Of a stretch of 8,856 nt of DNA, positions 1 through 7,981 are shown in pieces; within the stretch, counting starts at the first letter, position 1, and each line of letters starts with the position of its first letter. The position numbers were made by a program, and so were the translations under genes. Location: the NCBI GenBank assembly GCA_030540495.1, contig JAUNWC010000045.1:1-8856 (forward strand), read 5' to 3'. Under the pieces are notes generated by a model, which did not search any database, had not been told where the DNA came from, and was given only the letters and a program-made list of their open reading frames with translations. Source of the stretch: Bacteroidota bacterium. Lineage in GTDB: Bacteria > Bacteroidota > Bacteroidia > Bacteroidales > P3.

Positions 1-570
1 TCTACCCCCTGATTGAGAAAGAAAATAATCCCTTACACTACCTGTGCCTTTGTAATTTTCTTGTGCAAAATAGTTGTAGAAATCATCTGCTGTGTATTGG
101 AATGTTTTGTCGGTATAATTTACCAAAATTACCAATATACTATCGGAAGCAACGGTAGGAATGTCGGTATAGGCTTTTTGAGTAGGAGAGAATTTTTTCT
201 CGTTTTCCAATCTCTTTGCCTCTATCTGAGAAGAACTAAAAAATAAGTTTTTTTCAATGTTTCTCAAAAAAGCCAATTCATTTTGAGAACGTTCTTCTTC
301 GTTAGCAGCCAATACAGAAGAAGGTACCATATTACCCTCAGCATCTTTTGTTGCATAAACCCATGCTCCATCTTTATCGTGTAGTAGAGTGTAACCATCC
401 AAAGTGTTTGCCCAATTAAGCCTTTCATCTCCGGAAAGTATTAGAGTTAGATTTTTACCATTAGACTGTTTGATTTTTATCGGAGTTTTATCCGCTGGAA
501 CAGCCATAGTTATAACACTTATCAAAAGCATCATAACCAATAAGAGTTTTTTCTTTATTTGCATAAACAT
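1..570 (-). CDS. Secreted M6-family metalloprotease, N-terminal part (cut by window edge)
   Basis: The frame is open from an ATG at 570 to the window edge, giving 190 residues with no stop; the rest, including the expected HExxH zinc site, lies outside. Residues 1-23 form a signal peptide: a KKK basic stretch, a hydrophobic core (LLLVMMLLISVI), then a likely cleavage site after TMA. A second in-frame ATG at 564 (Met3) would serve equally well. Residues 24-75 (VPADKTPIKIKQSNGK, then GDER, LNWANTLDGYTLL and WVYA) resemble the pro-region of Bacteroidota M6 (immune inhibitor A-like) proteases. Residues 134-189 (ILVILVNYTDKTF, then GSVRDYFLSQSGG) resemble the start of the M6 catalytic domain. By family, the product would be an exported zinc endopeptidase, often with a T9SS tail that cannot be checked here. 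It has its own promoter and follows a terminator, so it is probably not in an operon with the upstream gene. The call rests on recalled family patterns; the catalytic residues are not visible. Confidence 0.8.
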   Translation of the reverse strand, partial: MFMQIKKKLLLVMMLLISVITMAVPADKTPIKIKQSNGKNLTLILSGDERLNWANTLDGYTLLHDKDGAWVYATKDAEGNMVPSSVLAANEEERSQNELAFLRNIEKNLFFSSSQIEAKRLENEKKFSPTQKAYTDIPTVASDSILVILVNYTDKTFQYTADDFYNYFAQENYKGTGSVRDYFLSQSGGR

Positions 571-640
571 AATATATTATATTGTTATTCCTTAATTCTT
601 ATTCTAAAAAACAACGTACAATTAACCAAGAAACAAAACG

Positions 641-672
641 CAAAATTATATTTTTTTATTGTATTAGACAAA
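641..672 (-). promoter_or_regulatory. Bacteroidota-type promoter of the M6-protease gene
   Basis: On the minus strand a -33 element TTTG (669-672) is followed, after 20 nt, by a -7 element TAATTTTG (641-648), a full match to TAnnTTTG. This is the housekeeping promoter layout known from Bacteroides and Flavobacterium. Transcription would start near 635, leaving a leader of about 65 nt before the ATG at 570. It lies just downstream of the terminator of the preceding gene, as expected for a new transcription unit. A second TATTTTTG at 669-676 has no -33 partner and is less likely. Confidence 0.6.
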
Positions 673-683
673 AATATAATGCA

Positions 684-723
684 AAAAAAATTTGGTAGCA
701 ATTTTTTGCTACCAAATTTTTTT
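684..723 (-). terminator. Rho-independent terminator of the T9SS protein gene
   Basis: A perfect inverted repeat pairs 684-701 with 706-723 (18 bp) around a 4-nt loop. The core GGTAGCAA/TTGCTACC is flanked by A and T runs. On the minus strand the hairpin ends in a run of eight T (690-683), 20 nt after the stop codon at 743. The flanking runs make it nearly symmetrical, but no plus-strand gene needs it, so its job is to end the 747-residue gene's transcript and separate it from the downstream protease gene. Confidence 0.85.
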
Positions 724-742
724 GATATATAAATCTTACTTA

Positions 743-2986
743 TTATCTGTTGATGACAAGTTTGTTTGTAGATTTAGCACCATTTACTTCTACAGTGTAG
801 AAATAAGTTCCGTTGTTCATATTAGAAGTATTGATGCTTGTTTTGTAAGCAAAACCAGATTCTTTTTTGCCTTGATTTTCTGATAGAACTACTCTACCCA
901 TTATGTCAGTAATAGTTATATTTACATTACCGCTTTGGTTAAGAGTATAAGACAAAGTAACGTTATCTGTAGCAGGGTTAGGATAAACTTGCATATCAGA
1001 AGTTGCCTCTGCTCTAACATCCTCTATAGAAGAAGGGTTAGGGTTGTTGATATCAGAAACTATCAAACGTATAGCAGGAATACTTCCATTAGACCAAGAT
1101 TGAGTAAACCATACATAACCCCAGTCATACTGAGTGCTTGTACCTGCGATGGTAGGAGACCAAACCAAGATAGAATAACCATTGTCATAAGAGAAACTTG
1201 TCCAATAATCATAGTTCTTTGCTACATAGAATTTGCCATTAGAACCCACTTTAGTATAGCAAGCATAGTAAATAGAAGAATCTTCTAACGCTGCTGCTTG
1301 ATAGGTGAAAGGCATATATATAGTGTTAGTGTTATCTGAAGTAAATCTTTCTACATTATCTGGGTCAGTGCTGTTATTTAGTTCTGAAGCAAGAACTACG
1401 TGTTCTTCTGATTGAACAGGAATTTCGTTATTATCTGTTTCTTCTATTATTCTTTCGTCCATAGAAGTTGCATAACCATTCCATTTCCAAAGAGATGCTT
1501 TGATAACTGCGCCAGCCTCGCAAGAGTCTATAGCAGGAACAACCTCAACACCTGATGCATAAACAAGACCATTTATTTTGTTGGTATATTTGGTGTATGC
1601 TACACAAGTTCTATAACCATCTGTAGAGGCTACAGGACCATTGCTATAAGTACCAGCATTAGGGAAGTAGTAATTCCAAACACCAGAATATCTTTCCCAG
1701 AAAATGCCCATATCCTTTTGCCAAGTATAGCAATGACTTCTTGCTGCATCTTCGCCTACTACATAGTAGTAATTAGTATCCAAATTAACTGATTTTTCTT
1801 CATTATTTATTGTATATAACAAATCAGCAGTGTAAGCATAAGTACCTACTTCTGTGCCTGGCTGAGGAATGGCAGAAGTATCAACACCCAAACTAATATA
1901 ACGAGAAGCATTACCATCATCGTCTACTACTATTTGGTTTGCTAAGGTAACAGGAGTAGTGGTAGTTGCTTGAGATATTTGAGTGAAAACAACATCTTCT
2001 CCATCTTGAGCAACAGAATAGAATGTATTGGCAAGTCTAAGGTTGGTTGCAGTTGCTGAGCCAGTGTTTTGTACTATTACAGAAGAACGGAATGGTTCTG
2101 GTTCCAAGATAGAAGGTACTTTTCTATAACCATCGTCTATAGTATAGGACAAATATTCTATTCTATCAGCAGGAGCCCAAGCGTATGAAATATCATCAAC
2201 AAACCATTGAAGACCTCCATTGTTAGTTCCTTCTTGACTATAAGCACGGAAACGAATATAGATAGTTTGTCCAGAAGTAGCAACATTACAAATAGAAGTA
2301 CCAGTAGGAATATTAACTACTTTACGTCCATAAAGATTTTCGTTACCAGCATCTCCGGCTGTAGCATCAATATTTTTAACATTGAAAGCGATGGAATCGT
2401 AAGAACCAGCAGCAAAATTAGGGTCAGTAGACCAATCTATAAAATATACATCATAGTTCCACAAAGCGTATAGGAATTGAACAAAATGAATATCTATTCC
2501 ACTACCGTTAGTAGTAATAGGAGTATTCATTTTTATAGTTGCCTCTACACTTTCGGTTGATTCTTGCTCTCTTAAATTCAGACCAGCAAAACCATTCGTT
2601 ACAGACATCGGCATTAGTGCGTCTTCATTTGGCTCAAATCTATTTACCCAGGTGGAGGTGTTACTTAAATCTGTACGGAAATAAGCCAATGTCCACCAAG
2701 TGGTAAGATCCAAAGAAGTGTTTAATAATTCAAACTCTATTGCAGAAGTATGCCTTGATGTTGTACCAAAGGTATAAGTAGAAGCATCGCTGAAATTACA
2801 AAGTTCGTATGTATCATCTGCATACGACTTTTTGATAGGATTTTGACGAGAGTTGCTCATCATCTTTGCGCTTGCTTGTGTAAGCAAGTCTTCTTTGTTA
2901 ATCTTCTTCGCAAGCATGTTGTTACCCTGTGCAAAAACGCCCACAGCTCCAAACATCATTGCAAAAACCAACACTAATTTTTTCAT
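743..2986 (-). CDS. T9SS type A sorting domain-containing secreted protein, function unknown
   Basis: A 747-residue exported protein. Residues 1-20 are a clear signal peptide (KK, hydrophobic core, cleavage after GVFAQ or FA). Residues 665-747 form a Por secretion-system C-terminal domain: VYPNPATDN at 667-675, ITDIMGRVV at 692-700, NNGTYFYTVEVNG at 724-736, final KLVINR. This domain directs a protein across the outer membrane by T9SS, usually with removal of the domain and attachment to surface lipopolysaccharide or release. Between them I see a beta-rich region at about 55-270 ending in WFVDDISY, as in MAM or jelly-roll modules; a CARDB-like stretch at about 278-408 (SVIVQNTGSATATNLRL); and another beta-rich, aromatic-rich segment at about 460-645. 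No catalytic motif is visible, so adhesion or carbohydrate/matrix binding is a guess. It has its own promoter and terminator and is probably monocistronic. The secretion route is secure; the role is unknown. Confidence 0.9.
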   Translation of the reverse strand: MKKLVLVFAMMFGAVGVFAQGNNMLAKKINKEDLLTQASAKMMSNSRQNPIKKSYADDTYELCNFSDASTYTFGTTSRHTSAIEFELLNTSLDLTTWWTLAYFRTDLSNTSTWVNRFEPNEDALMPMSVTNGFAGLNLREQESTESVEATIKMNTPITTNGSGIDIHFVQFLYALWNYDVYFIDWSTDPNFAAGSYDSIAFNVKNIDATAGDAGNENLYGRKVVNIPTGTSICNVATSGQTIYIRFRAYSQEGTNNGGLQWFVDDISYAWAPADRIEYLSYTIDDGYRKVPSILEPEPFRSSVIVQNTGSATATNLRLANTFYSVAQDGEDVVFTQISQATTTTPVTLANQIVVDDDGNASRYISLGVDTSAIPQPGTEVGTYAYTADLLYTINNEEKSVNLDTNYYYVVGEDAARSHCYTWQKDMGIFWERYSGVWNYYFPNAGTYSNGPVASTDGYRTCVAYTKYTNKINGLVYASGVEVVPAIDSCEAGAVIKASLWKWNGYATSMDERIIEETDNNEIPVQSEEHVVLASELNNSTDPDNVERFTSDNTNTIYMPFTYQAAALEDSSIYYACYTKVGSNGKFYVAKNYDYWTSFSYDNGYSILVWSPTIAGTSTQYDWGYVWFTQSWSNGSIPAIRLIVSDINNPNPSSIEDVRAEATSDMQVYPNPATDNVTLSYTLNQSGNVNITITDIMGRVVLSENQGKKESGFAYKTSINTSNMNNGTYFYTVEVNGAKSTNKLVINR

Positions 2987-3031
2987 TGTTTTTAAGTTTT
3001 TGTTAATTATTTTCTATTTACATTCAAATTG

Positions 3032-3062
3032 CAAATTTAGTATAAATTTTACTACGAGCAAA
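3032..3062 (-). promoter_or_regulatory. Consensus Bacteroidota promoter of the T9SS protein gene
   Basis: On the minus strand TTTG (3059-3062) is followed, after 19 nt, by TAAATTTG (3032-3039), a perfect match to the -33 TTTG / -7 TAnnTTTG consensus. Transcription should begin near 3025, giving a leader of roughly 39 nt, AT-rich and without a Shine-Dalgarno sequence, before the ATG at 2986. It sits in the 146-nt gap after valS. I find no convincing hairpin terminator for valS there, so some readthrough from valS is possible. Confidence 0.75.
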
Positions 3063-3132
3063 AATAAAACACTTTTTTTTGTTATCTTATTGTAAAAAAT
3101 ATATTTTCTCGCTCTTTCCCTTCTTCCTATTT

Positions 3133-5784
3133 TTAAGAAGATAACGAAGAAAGTTCTTGCCTTAGTGCCAAAAGTTTGGTTTCGCAGTCTGATAATTTTT
3201 TTCTTTCCAAAGCAACAACTTTTTCTGGAGCATTGCTAACAAATTTTTCGTTGGAAAGTTTCTTATTTATGGACAAAACAAAACCTTCGTAGTATTTTAT
3301 TTGCTCGTTTATTTTCTTTATTTCCTCTTCTGTGTTAATATTCTCTGTTATTGGAACAAAAATTTCTGTAGTCCTAACCATCAAAGCCGTTGTGCCTTCT
3401 TGCTTATCATCTACAAAAACAATGTTTTCTGTGTTGGCAAGTTTTGTGATAATGCTTTGATATTTTAGAATTATGCTTTTGGACTCGTTTTTCTTAATAT
3501 AGCATTGCAAAGTTTGTTTAGGTGATATTCCCTTAGAGTTTCTCAAACTTCTCAATGCTACTACTATTTCTTTTACAAAAGCAAATTCTTCCACCATAGT
3601 ATTTTCTTTTGCCTCTGTCTTTGGATAAGAGGTATTCATAAGAAAATCATTGTCCTTTCTTTCTTTTAGATTTTGATAAATCTCTTGAGTAACAAAAGGC
3701 ATAAATGGTTGAAGTATCTTCATAAGAGAGTCAAAAATATCTATCGTCTGCAGATATGTTTGTTTGTCTATAGGTTTTTGATACTCGGGCTTAACTATTT
3801 CCAAGAACCATGAGCAAAAATCATCCCAAATAAAGGTATAAATGTTTTTTAAACATTCGCTAAGACGATATTTTTTGAAATCATCTTCTATTTGCAACAA
3901 AATAACATTCATTTGCTCTTTGAACCACTCTATAGCAAGCAAAGAAGATTGAGGTTGTTCCTTTTCCTCTACGCTCCAACCTTTTATCAAACGCAAAGCA
4001 TTCCATATTTTGTTGGAAAAGTTTCTGCCCTGTTCACAATAAGCCTCATCAAAAGGCAAATCATTGCCCGCAGGAGAAGACATAAGCATTCCCATTCTTA
4101 CTCCGTCTGCTCCGTATTGGTCTATCAAAATCAAAGGGTCAGGCGAATTGCCTAAGGTCTTAGACATTTTTCTGCCTAATTTATCTCTAACTATACCGGT
4201 GAAATAAACATTTTTGAAAGGCACTTGTTTTCTAAATTCCAAACCTGCCATTATCATACGAGCCACCCAAAAGAATATTATATCCGGTCCTGTTATCAAA
4301 TCGGAGGTAGGGTAGTAGTATTTTATTTCTTCGTTATCCGGTTCGTTGATTCCGTTGAAACAACTTATAGGCCAAAGCCAAGAAGAAAACCAAGTATCCA
4401 ATACATCTTCGTCTTGATGTAAATCTTCTATTGTTATATATGGATTTATCGCTTTGGCTTTTAGTAGTGCTTGCTGAATATTAGGAGCAACAACAAACTC
4501 CGAGCCTATTTGTCCTGTTTCTTTATTCACTATATAGTAAGCCGGTATTCTATGCCCCCACCAAAGTTGCCTACTAATACACCAATCCTTAGTATCTTCC
4601 ATCCAGTGACGATAGGTGTTAATAAACTTTTCGGGATGAAATTTTATTCTACCATCTTCCACTGCCTCAAGTGCTGGTTTTGCCATATCTTTCATTTTAC
4701 AAAACCATTGCAAACTCAATTTTGGTTCAATAGGTTCTGAGGTTCTTTCGGATAAGCCTATTTTGTTGTCATAGTCTTCTATCTTTTCTATCAAGTCGTT
4801 GATTTGCAAATCTTCTACAATTCTCCTTCTGCACTCAAATCTATCCAAGCCCTTGTATTGTAAGCCATTTTCGTTAAGAGTTCCGTTGTCGTTAAATATG
4901 TTTATGGAGTTTAGTTTGTGTTTTATACCAAGGTTATAGTCGTTAATATCGTGGGCTGGAGTAACCTTCAAAGCCCCCGTGCCAAAGGTCATATCCACAT
5001 AAGAGTCAAATATAACAGGAACTTCTCTCTTCACCAAAGGAACAATAAGTTTCTTACCCTTTAAGAAAGAATATCTTTCATCCTCAGGATTTATACACAC
5101 AGCCGTATCGCCCATTATGGTCTCTGGACGAGTAGTTGCCACTACTACATATTTGTCCTTTTGGTCTGCAACTTTGTATCTTAGATAATAGAGTTTGGAA
5201 TGTTGGTCTTTGTATATAACCTCCTCATCGCTTACTGCCGTTAGAGCCTTAGGGTCCCAATTGACCATACGCACACCTCTATATATCAAGCCTTTGTCAT
5301 ACAAATCGCAAAAAACCTTGATAACCGATTGGCTCATATCCTCGTCCATTGTAAATTTGGTTCTTTCCCAATCGCAACAGCATCCTAAGGTTTTGAGTTG
5401 TTGAAGAATTATTCCGCCTTTCTCTTCTTTCCATTGCCAAGCATATTGAAGAAATTCCTCCCTTGAAAGAGTGTTCTTGTCTATACCCTTTTCTTTCAAA
5501 AGATTTACAACCTTTGCCTCTGTGGCTATGCTTGCGTGGTCTGTTCCCGGTACCCAACAAACGTTTTTGCCGTTCATTCTTTCTTTTCTACACAAAACGT
5601 CTTGTATGGTTTCGTTAAGCATATGTCCCATATGCAACACTCCCGTAACATTAGGAGGAGGAATAACTATGGTATAAGGTTCTCTTGCATCTGGTGTGGA
5701 GTGAAAAGCATTGCTCTCCAACCATCTGTCATACCATTTCTTCTCTATATTCTTTGCTATATATCTTGCTTCCAATTCTGCCAT
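3133..5784 (-). CDS. valS: Valyl-tRNA synthetase
   Basis: ValRS (EC 6.1.1.9) charges tRNA-Val with valine in the cytoplasm and is essential. The 883 residues match the full family length. Class I signature HMGH lies at 51-54 after PPPNVTGVL, and the second signature appears as KMSKT at 539-543 (GRKMSKTLGNSPDP). The inserted CP1 editing domain, which hydrolyses mischarged Thr-tRNA, shows ATTRPETIMGDTAV at 216-229 and GTGALKVTPAHDINDY at 268-283. WCISRQLWWGHRIPA (401-415) and DVLDTWFSSWLWP (460-472) are typical catalytic-core segments. The anticodon-binding helical domain covers about 620-760. The C-terminal coiled-coil arm of ValRS is at about 815-880 (FVSNAPEKVVALERKKL), which separates it from IleRS and LeuRS. 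The start ATG is 6 nt after the stop of the upstream secreted-protein gene, implying co-transcription. No Shine-Dalgarno or dedicated promoter is seen, and no clear terminator follows. Confidence 0.98.
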   Translation of the reverse strand: MAELEARYIAKNIEKKWYDRWLESNAFHSTPDAREPYTIVIPPPNVTGVLHMGHMLNETIQDVLCRKERMNGKNVCWVPGTDHASIATEAKVVNLLKEKGIDKNTLSREEFLQYAWQWKEEKGGIILQQLKTLGCCCDWERTKFTMDEDMSQSVIKVFCDLYDKGLIYRGVRMVNWDPKALTAVSDEEVIYKDQHSKLYYLRYKVADQKDKYVVVATTRPETIMGDTAVCINPEDERYSFLKGKKLIVPLVKREVPVIFDSYVDMTFGTGALKVTPAHDINDYNLGIKHKLNSINIFNDNGTLNENGLQYKGLDRFECRRRIVEDLQINDLIEKIEDYDNKIGLSERTSEPIEPKLSLQWFCKMKDMAKPALEAVEDGRIKFHPEKFINTYRHWMEDTKDWCISRQLWWGHRIPAYYIVNKETGQIGSEFVVAPNIQQALLKAKAINPYITIEDLHQDEDVLDTWFSSWLWPISCFNGINEPDNEEIKYYYPTSDLITGPDIIFFWVARMIMAGLEFRKQVPFKNVYFTGIVRDKLGRKMSKTLGNSPDPLILIDQYGADGVRMGMLMSSPAGNDLPFDEAYCEQGRNFSNKIWNALRLIKGWSVEEKEQPQSSLLAIEWFKEQMNVILLQIEDDFKKYRLSECLKNIYTFIWDDFCSWFLEIVKPEYQKPIDKQTYLQTIDIFDSLMKILQPFMPFVTQEIYQNLKERKDNDFLMNTSYPKTEAKENTMVEEFAFVKEIVVALRSLRNSKGISPKQTLQCYIKKNESKSIILKYQSIITKLANTENIVFVDDKQEGTTALMVRTTEIFVPITENINTEEEIKKINEQIKYYEGFVLSINKKLSNEKFVSNAPEKVVALERKKLSDCETKLLALRQELSSLSS

Positions 5785-5790
5785 AATTCT

Positions 5791-6780
5791 TTACTCTTTG
5801 TCTTTTAATATTCTACCTGTGTTAGCGTCTTTGAGGTCTTCGTAAAAATGTGTCTTATCAAAGTATTCTATAGTTCTTACCTCTGTGTATTTCAAATCAT
5901 TGGCATCATAAACTGAGCGTTTTGTCCAATTAAAGAACTTATCTTTTTCGTATTTGTAATAATACTCTATGGTTTTTACTTCTTTGTCGTCTATGGCTAC
6001 TTCGCTCAAAATATTATCGTGTTCATCGTATGTATATGTATAAGAAAGTATTTTTTTGTTTGCCCTATAGACATCTTTTTTTATCAGTCTTGCCTCATCG
6101 TCCCACTCATATGTTTCTTTCTTCTGTAATTTGTCGTTGCGATATCTTGCGCATTCCACAACCAAGTTATTGAACGCTCTTTTATACACCACCTTATCCA
6201 CATTGGAATTGCGTTGATATGTAGTAACGGTGGAAATCAAAGAATCAGCCGGACCATAATAATATTTTATTAGTTTGTTTGCGTTTTTGTTATCGCTACT
6301 TATACTTCTCTCTACCAACAAACCTTTGGTATTGTAGGTTAAAAGTTCATCTCTAACCACTTTGTTTGCTGCTCCTTTACTATTAGGATAAGATATTTCT
6401 TTTATGGTTACAAGCCTGCCTATGTTGTTATAAGTATATGTTGTAAGACTTACCACTTTACCATCCTGCTCAGTTATGGTTTCTTTTATCAATTGTCGCT
6501 TGTTATTATATTCATATGAGGTTTTTCTATCCGCATTGCCTCCAATGAAATTAAGTCTATATTCCAACAATCTATTGTCCGAAAAACTTAGTTGATAGTC
6601 CTCTATAAAGGAGGCTCTTTGGTTTTTTATGGTAGTATCCGCCTCAAATTTCATATATCTAAGGCTTTTTACATATCCCATTAGGTTAAAATCATTGGTA
6701 GTATGAGCAATTTCTTGTGCCTTAACTTCCCAAGACAAACAACAAAGTACCCCTATCCATAACCAAAATTTTCTTTTCAT
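5791..6780 (-). CDS. Secreted YD-repeat-like protein, function unknown
   Basis: A 329-residue protein with an N-terminal signal peptide (MKRK, hydrophobic stretch to about 17, probable cleavage at VKAQ, 19-22), so it should be periplasmic or outer-membrane associated. There is no lipobox at the cleavage site: Cys13-Cys14 sit inside the hydrophobic core. The mature part consists of repeated tyrosine-rich beta-strand units of the form Y-x-Y-(D/N)-x-x-G/x-x-L-(I/V): YEYNNKRQLIKETI (89-102), YTYNNIGRLVTIKEIS (115-130), LTYNTKGLLVERSI (147-160), YEWDDEARLIKKDVY (224-238), YTYDEHDNILSEVAI (248-262). This resembles YD/RHS-type or toxin_wedge-like repeats found in many Bacteroidota envelope proteins. 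It is far too short for an Rhs toxin and lacks the core and toxin ends. It ends 6 nt before valS and probably shares its transcript. The specific role is unknown. Confidence 0.85.
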   Translation of the reverse strand: MKRKFWLWIGVLCCLSWEVKAQEIAHTTNDFNLMGYVKSLRYMKFEADTTIKNQRASFIEDYQLSFSDNRLLEYRLNFIGGNADRKTSYEYNNKRQLIKETITEQDGKVVSLTTYTYNNIGRLVTIKEISYPNSKGAANKVVRDELLTYNTKGLLVERSISSDNKNANKLIKYYYGPADSLISTVTTYQRNSNVDKVVYKRAFNNLVVECARYRNDKLQKKETYEWDDEARLIKKDVYRANKKILSYTYTYDEHDNILSEVAIDDKEVKTIEYYYKYEKDKFFNWTKRSVYDANDLKYTEVRTIEYFDKTHFYEDLKDANTGRILKDKE

Positions 6781-6808
6781 AGCAATGAAACTTTAAAAAT
6801 TGAAAACA

Positions 6809-6816
6809 CAAAAATA
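6809..6816 (-). promoter_or_regulatory. Possible -7 promoter element for the YD-repeat gene and valS
   Basis: The 76-nt gap upstream of the YD-repeat gene holds TATTTTTG (minus strand), a full match to TAnnTTTG, 28 nt before the ATG at 6780. A TTTG occurs 15 nt upstream (6832-6835) and a TTG 22 nt upstream (6839-6841). Neither has the 19-20 nt spacing of the two better promoters in this window. AT-rich sequence produces such matches by chance, so this is a candidate only. Confidence 0.35.
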
Positions 6817-6856
6817 CAACAAAAACATTTACAAATTACAATTTTACAAGCATTTT

Positions 6857-7981
6857 TTATTGTTTTACCTCCATTGCTCCTCGCAAAGCATTGCCAAGCA
6901 TAAAAAAAGAAAGAACCGTAAGACTTATTGCCAAGCCCGGTATTATAGCCATATAGGAGGCATCTAAGATTATGTAACCATAGTTCTCCTTTATCATACT
7001 TCCCCAGGAAGGCATTGGCGGTTGTACTCCAATCCCCAAGAAACTTAAGCCCGATTCTTGCAAAATAGCGGTTGCAAAGTTGGAAGTTATTACCACCGTT
7101 AAAGCATTGACCACATTGGGAAGTATATGTTTTAGTATGATTCTAAAATTGGAAAAACCAAGTACCTTTGCAGATAAAACAAATTCCTTTTCTTTCAAAC
7201 TCTTTACCTGCCCTCTAACCATACGTGCTATATCTACCCACATTGTTAGCCCTACGGCTACAAATATTTGCCAAAAACCTTTGCCCAAAGCAAAAGTGAT
7301 GGCAATAACCAAAAGTATTGTAGGAATAGACCAAACTACATTAATTATCCACATAATCAAAGCATCCGCTCTTCCTCCATAATATCCCGCTATGGCTCCA
7401 AGTGTTATACCTATTACTATGGCTATGAAAACCGCAATAAAACCAACAGAAAGCGAGACCCTTGAGCCTATCATAAGTTGTGATAGCAAGCATCTGCCAT
7501 ATCTATCTGTGCCTAAGGGATATTTCTTTTCGCTTATTTCGTACCTAAGGTTTTTGTCCAAAGTTTTTATCTCTCCCTCGTTTGGACTATCGCCCGTAAA
7601 AGTTTCGTATCTAAGTCCTTGTGGAGTTTGCTCGTATTTGTATATGGGAATATTGGTAGAGGAGGATTTTTTGCCAAAAAGCATGGTATAGAAAACGTTT
7701 TGGTTCTGTGGCTCTCTATCGTATATTTTGAGCATTGTTACCTTAAAGCCCGGTTTCTTTACAGCAATTTCCAAATGTTGCTCATTTGCATAGGGAGTTT
7801 TATCGGGAGTAATCAAATAGCCCAACAAAGCAACCAATACCAACAAAACTATAAAACCAAAAGACACTATAGCCAAAGGATTTTTCCTTAGCCTCTGCCA
7901 AATAATTCTATCAGGATTAAAACCTGATATCTCCTCGCAAGTCTTTTTTCTACAAAAGTCCCAATTCCAATTTAGCCTCAT
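6857..7981 (-). CDS. ABC transporter permease, OppC/DppC type (peptide/nickel family)
   Basis: Inner-membrane permease subunit of a binding-protein-dependent importer of the oligopeptide/dipeptide/nickel class. Residues 26-55 carry the N-terminal domain typical of OppC/DppC (IIWQRLRKNPLAIVSFGFIV plus the first membrane helix). LGTDRYGR at 156-163 is the family hallmark just before the transmembrane core. Further helices lie at about 175-200, 208-232, 236-252, 288-308 and 343-366. The cytoplasmic EAA-type loop that contacts the ATPase is at about 266-289 (FVLSAKVLGFSNFRIILKHI, then LPN), followed by GLSFLGIGVQPPMPSWG. About 100 residues separate the first helix from LGTDRYGR, longer than the short linker of E. 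coli DppC, and probably form a periplasmic domain. The ATG overlaps the upstream DUF59 gene by 32 nt; no later ATG precedes the first helix, so I keep this start. No OppB partner, ATPase or binding protein is visible here. Confidence 0.93.
   Translation of the reverse strand: MRLNWNWDFCRKKTCEEISGFNPDRIIWQRLRKNPLAIVSFGFIVLLVLVALLGYLITPDKTPYANEQHLEIAVKKPGFKVTMLKIYDREPQNQNVFYTMLFGKKSSSTNIPIYKYEQTPQGLRYETFTGDSPNEGEIKTLDKNLRYEISEKKYPLGTDRYGRCLLSQLMIGSRVSLSVGFIAVFIAIVIGITLGAIAGYYGGRADALIMWIINVVWSIPTILLVIAITFALGKGFWQIFVAVGLTMWVDIARMVRGQVKSLKEKEFVLSAKVLGFSNFRIILKHILPNVVNALTVVITSNFATAILQESGLSFLGIGVQPPMPSWGSMIKENYGYIILDASYMAIIPGLAISLTVLSFFMLGNALRGAMEVKQ

Noticed and set aside
603..634. TACGTTGT (minus strand) as an alternative -7 element for the protease gene
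   Set aside because: It matches only four of the six fixed consensus positions and the nearest TTTG elements are 15 and 22 nt away, clearly poorer than the element at 641-672.
935..1288. Plus-strand open frame of 117 codons inside the T9SS gene, and many similar plus-strand frames across the window
   Set aside because: They lie antisense to well-supported minus-strand genes, encode no recognisable protein, and have no promoter of their own. They are shadows of AT-rich coding sequence.
3096..3107. AT-only palindrome AAAATATATTTT after valS as a terminator
   Set aside because: It has no GC core and no following T run on the minus strand; too weak to call.
5297..5560. Minus-strand open frame of 87 codons inside valS
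   Set aside because: It is an out-of-frame reading of the conserved valS core, with no independent features.
5791..6780. The YD-repeat-like protein as an Rhs or polymorphic toxin
   Set aside because: At 329 residues it lacks the Rhs core, the PxxxxDPxG-type boundary and any toxin C-terminus, and there is no immunity gene beside it.
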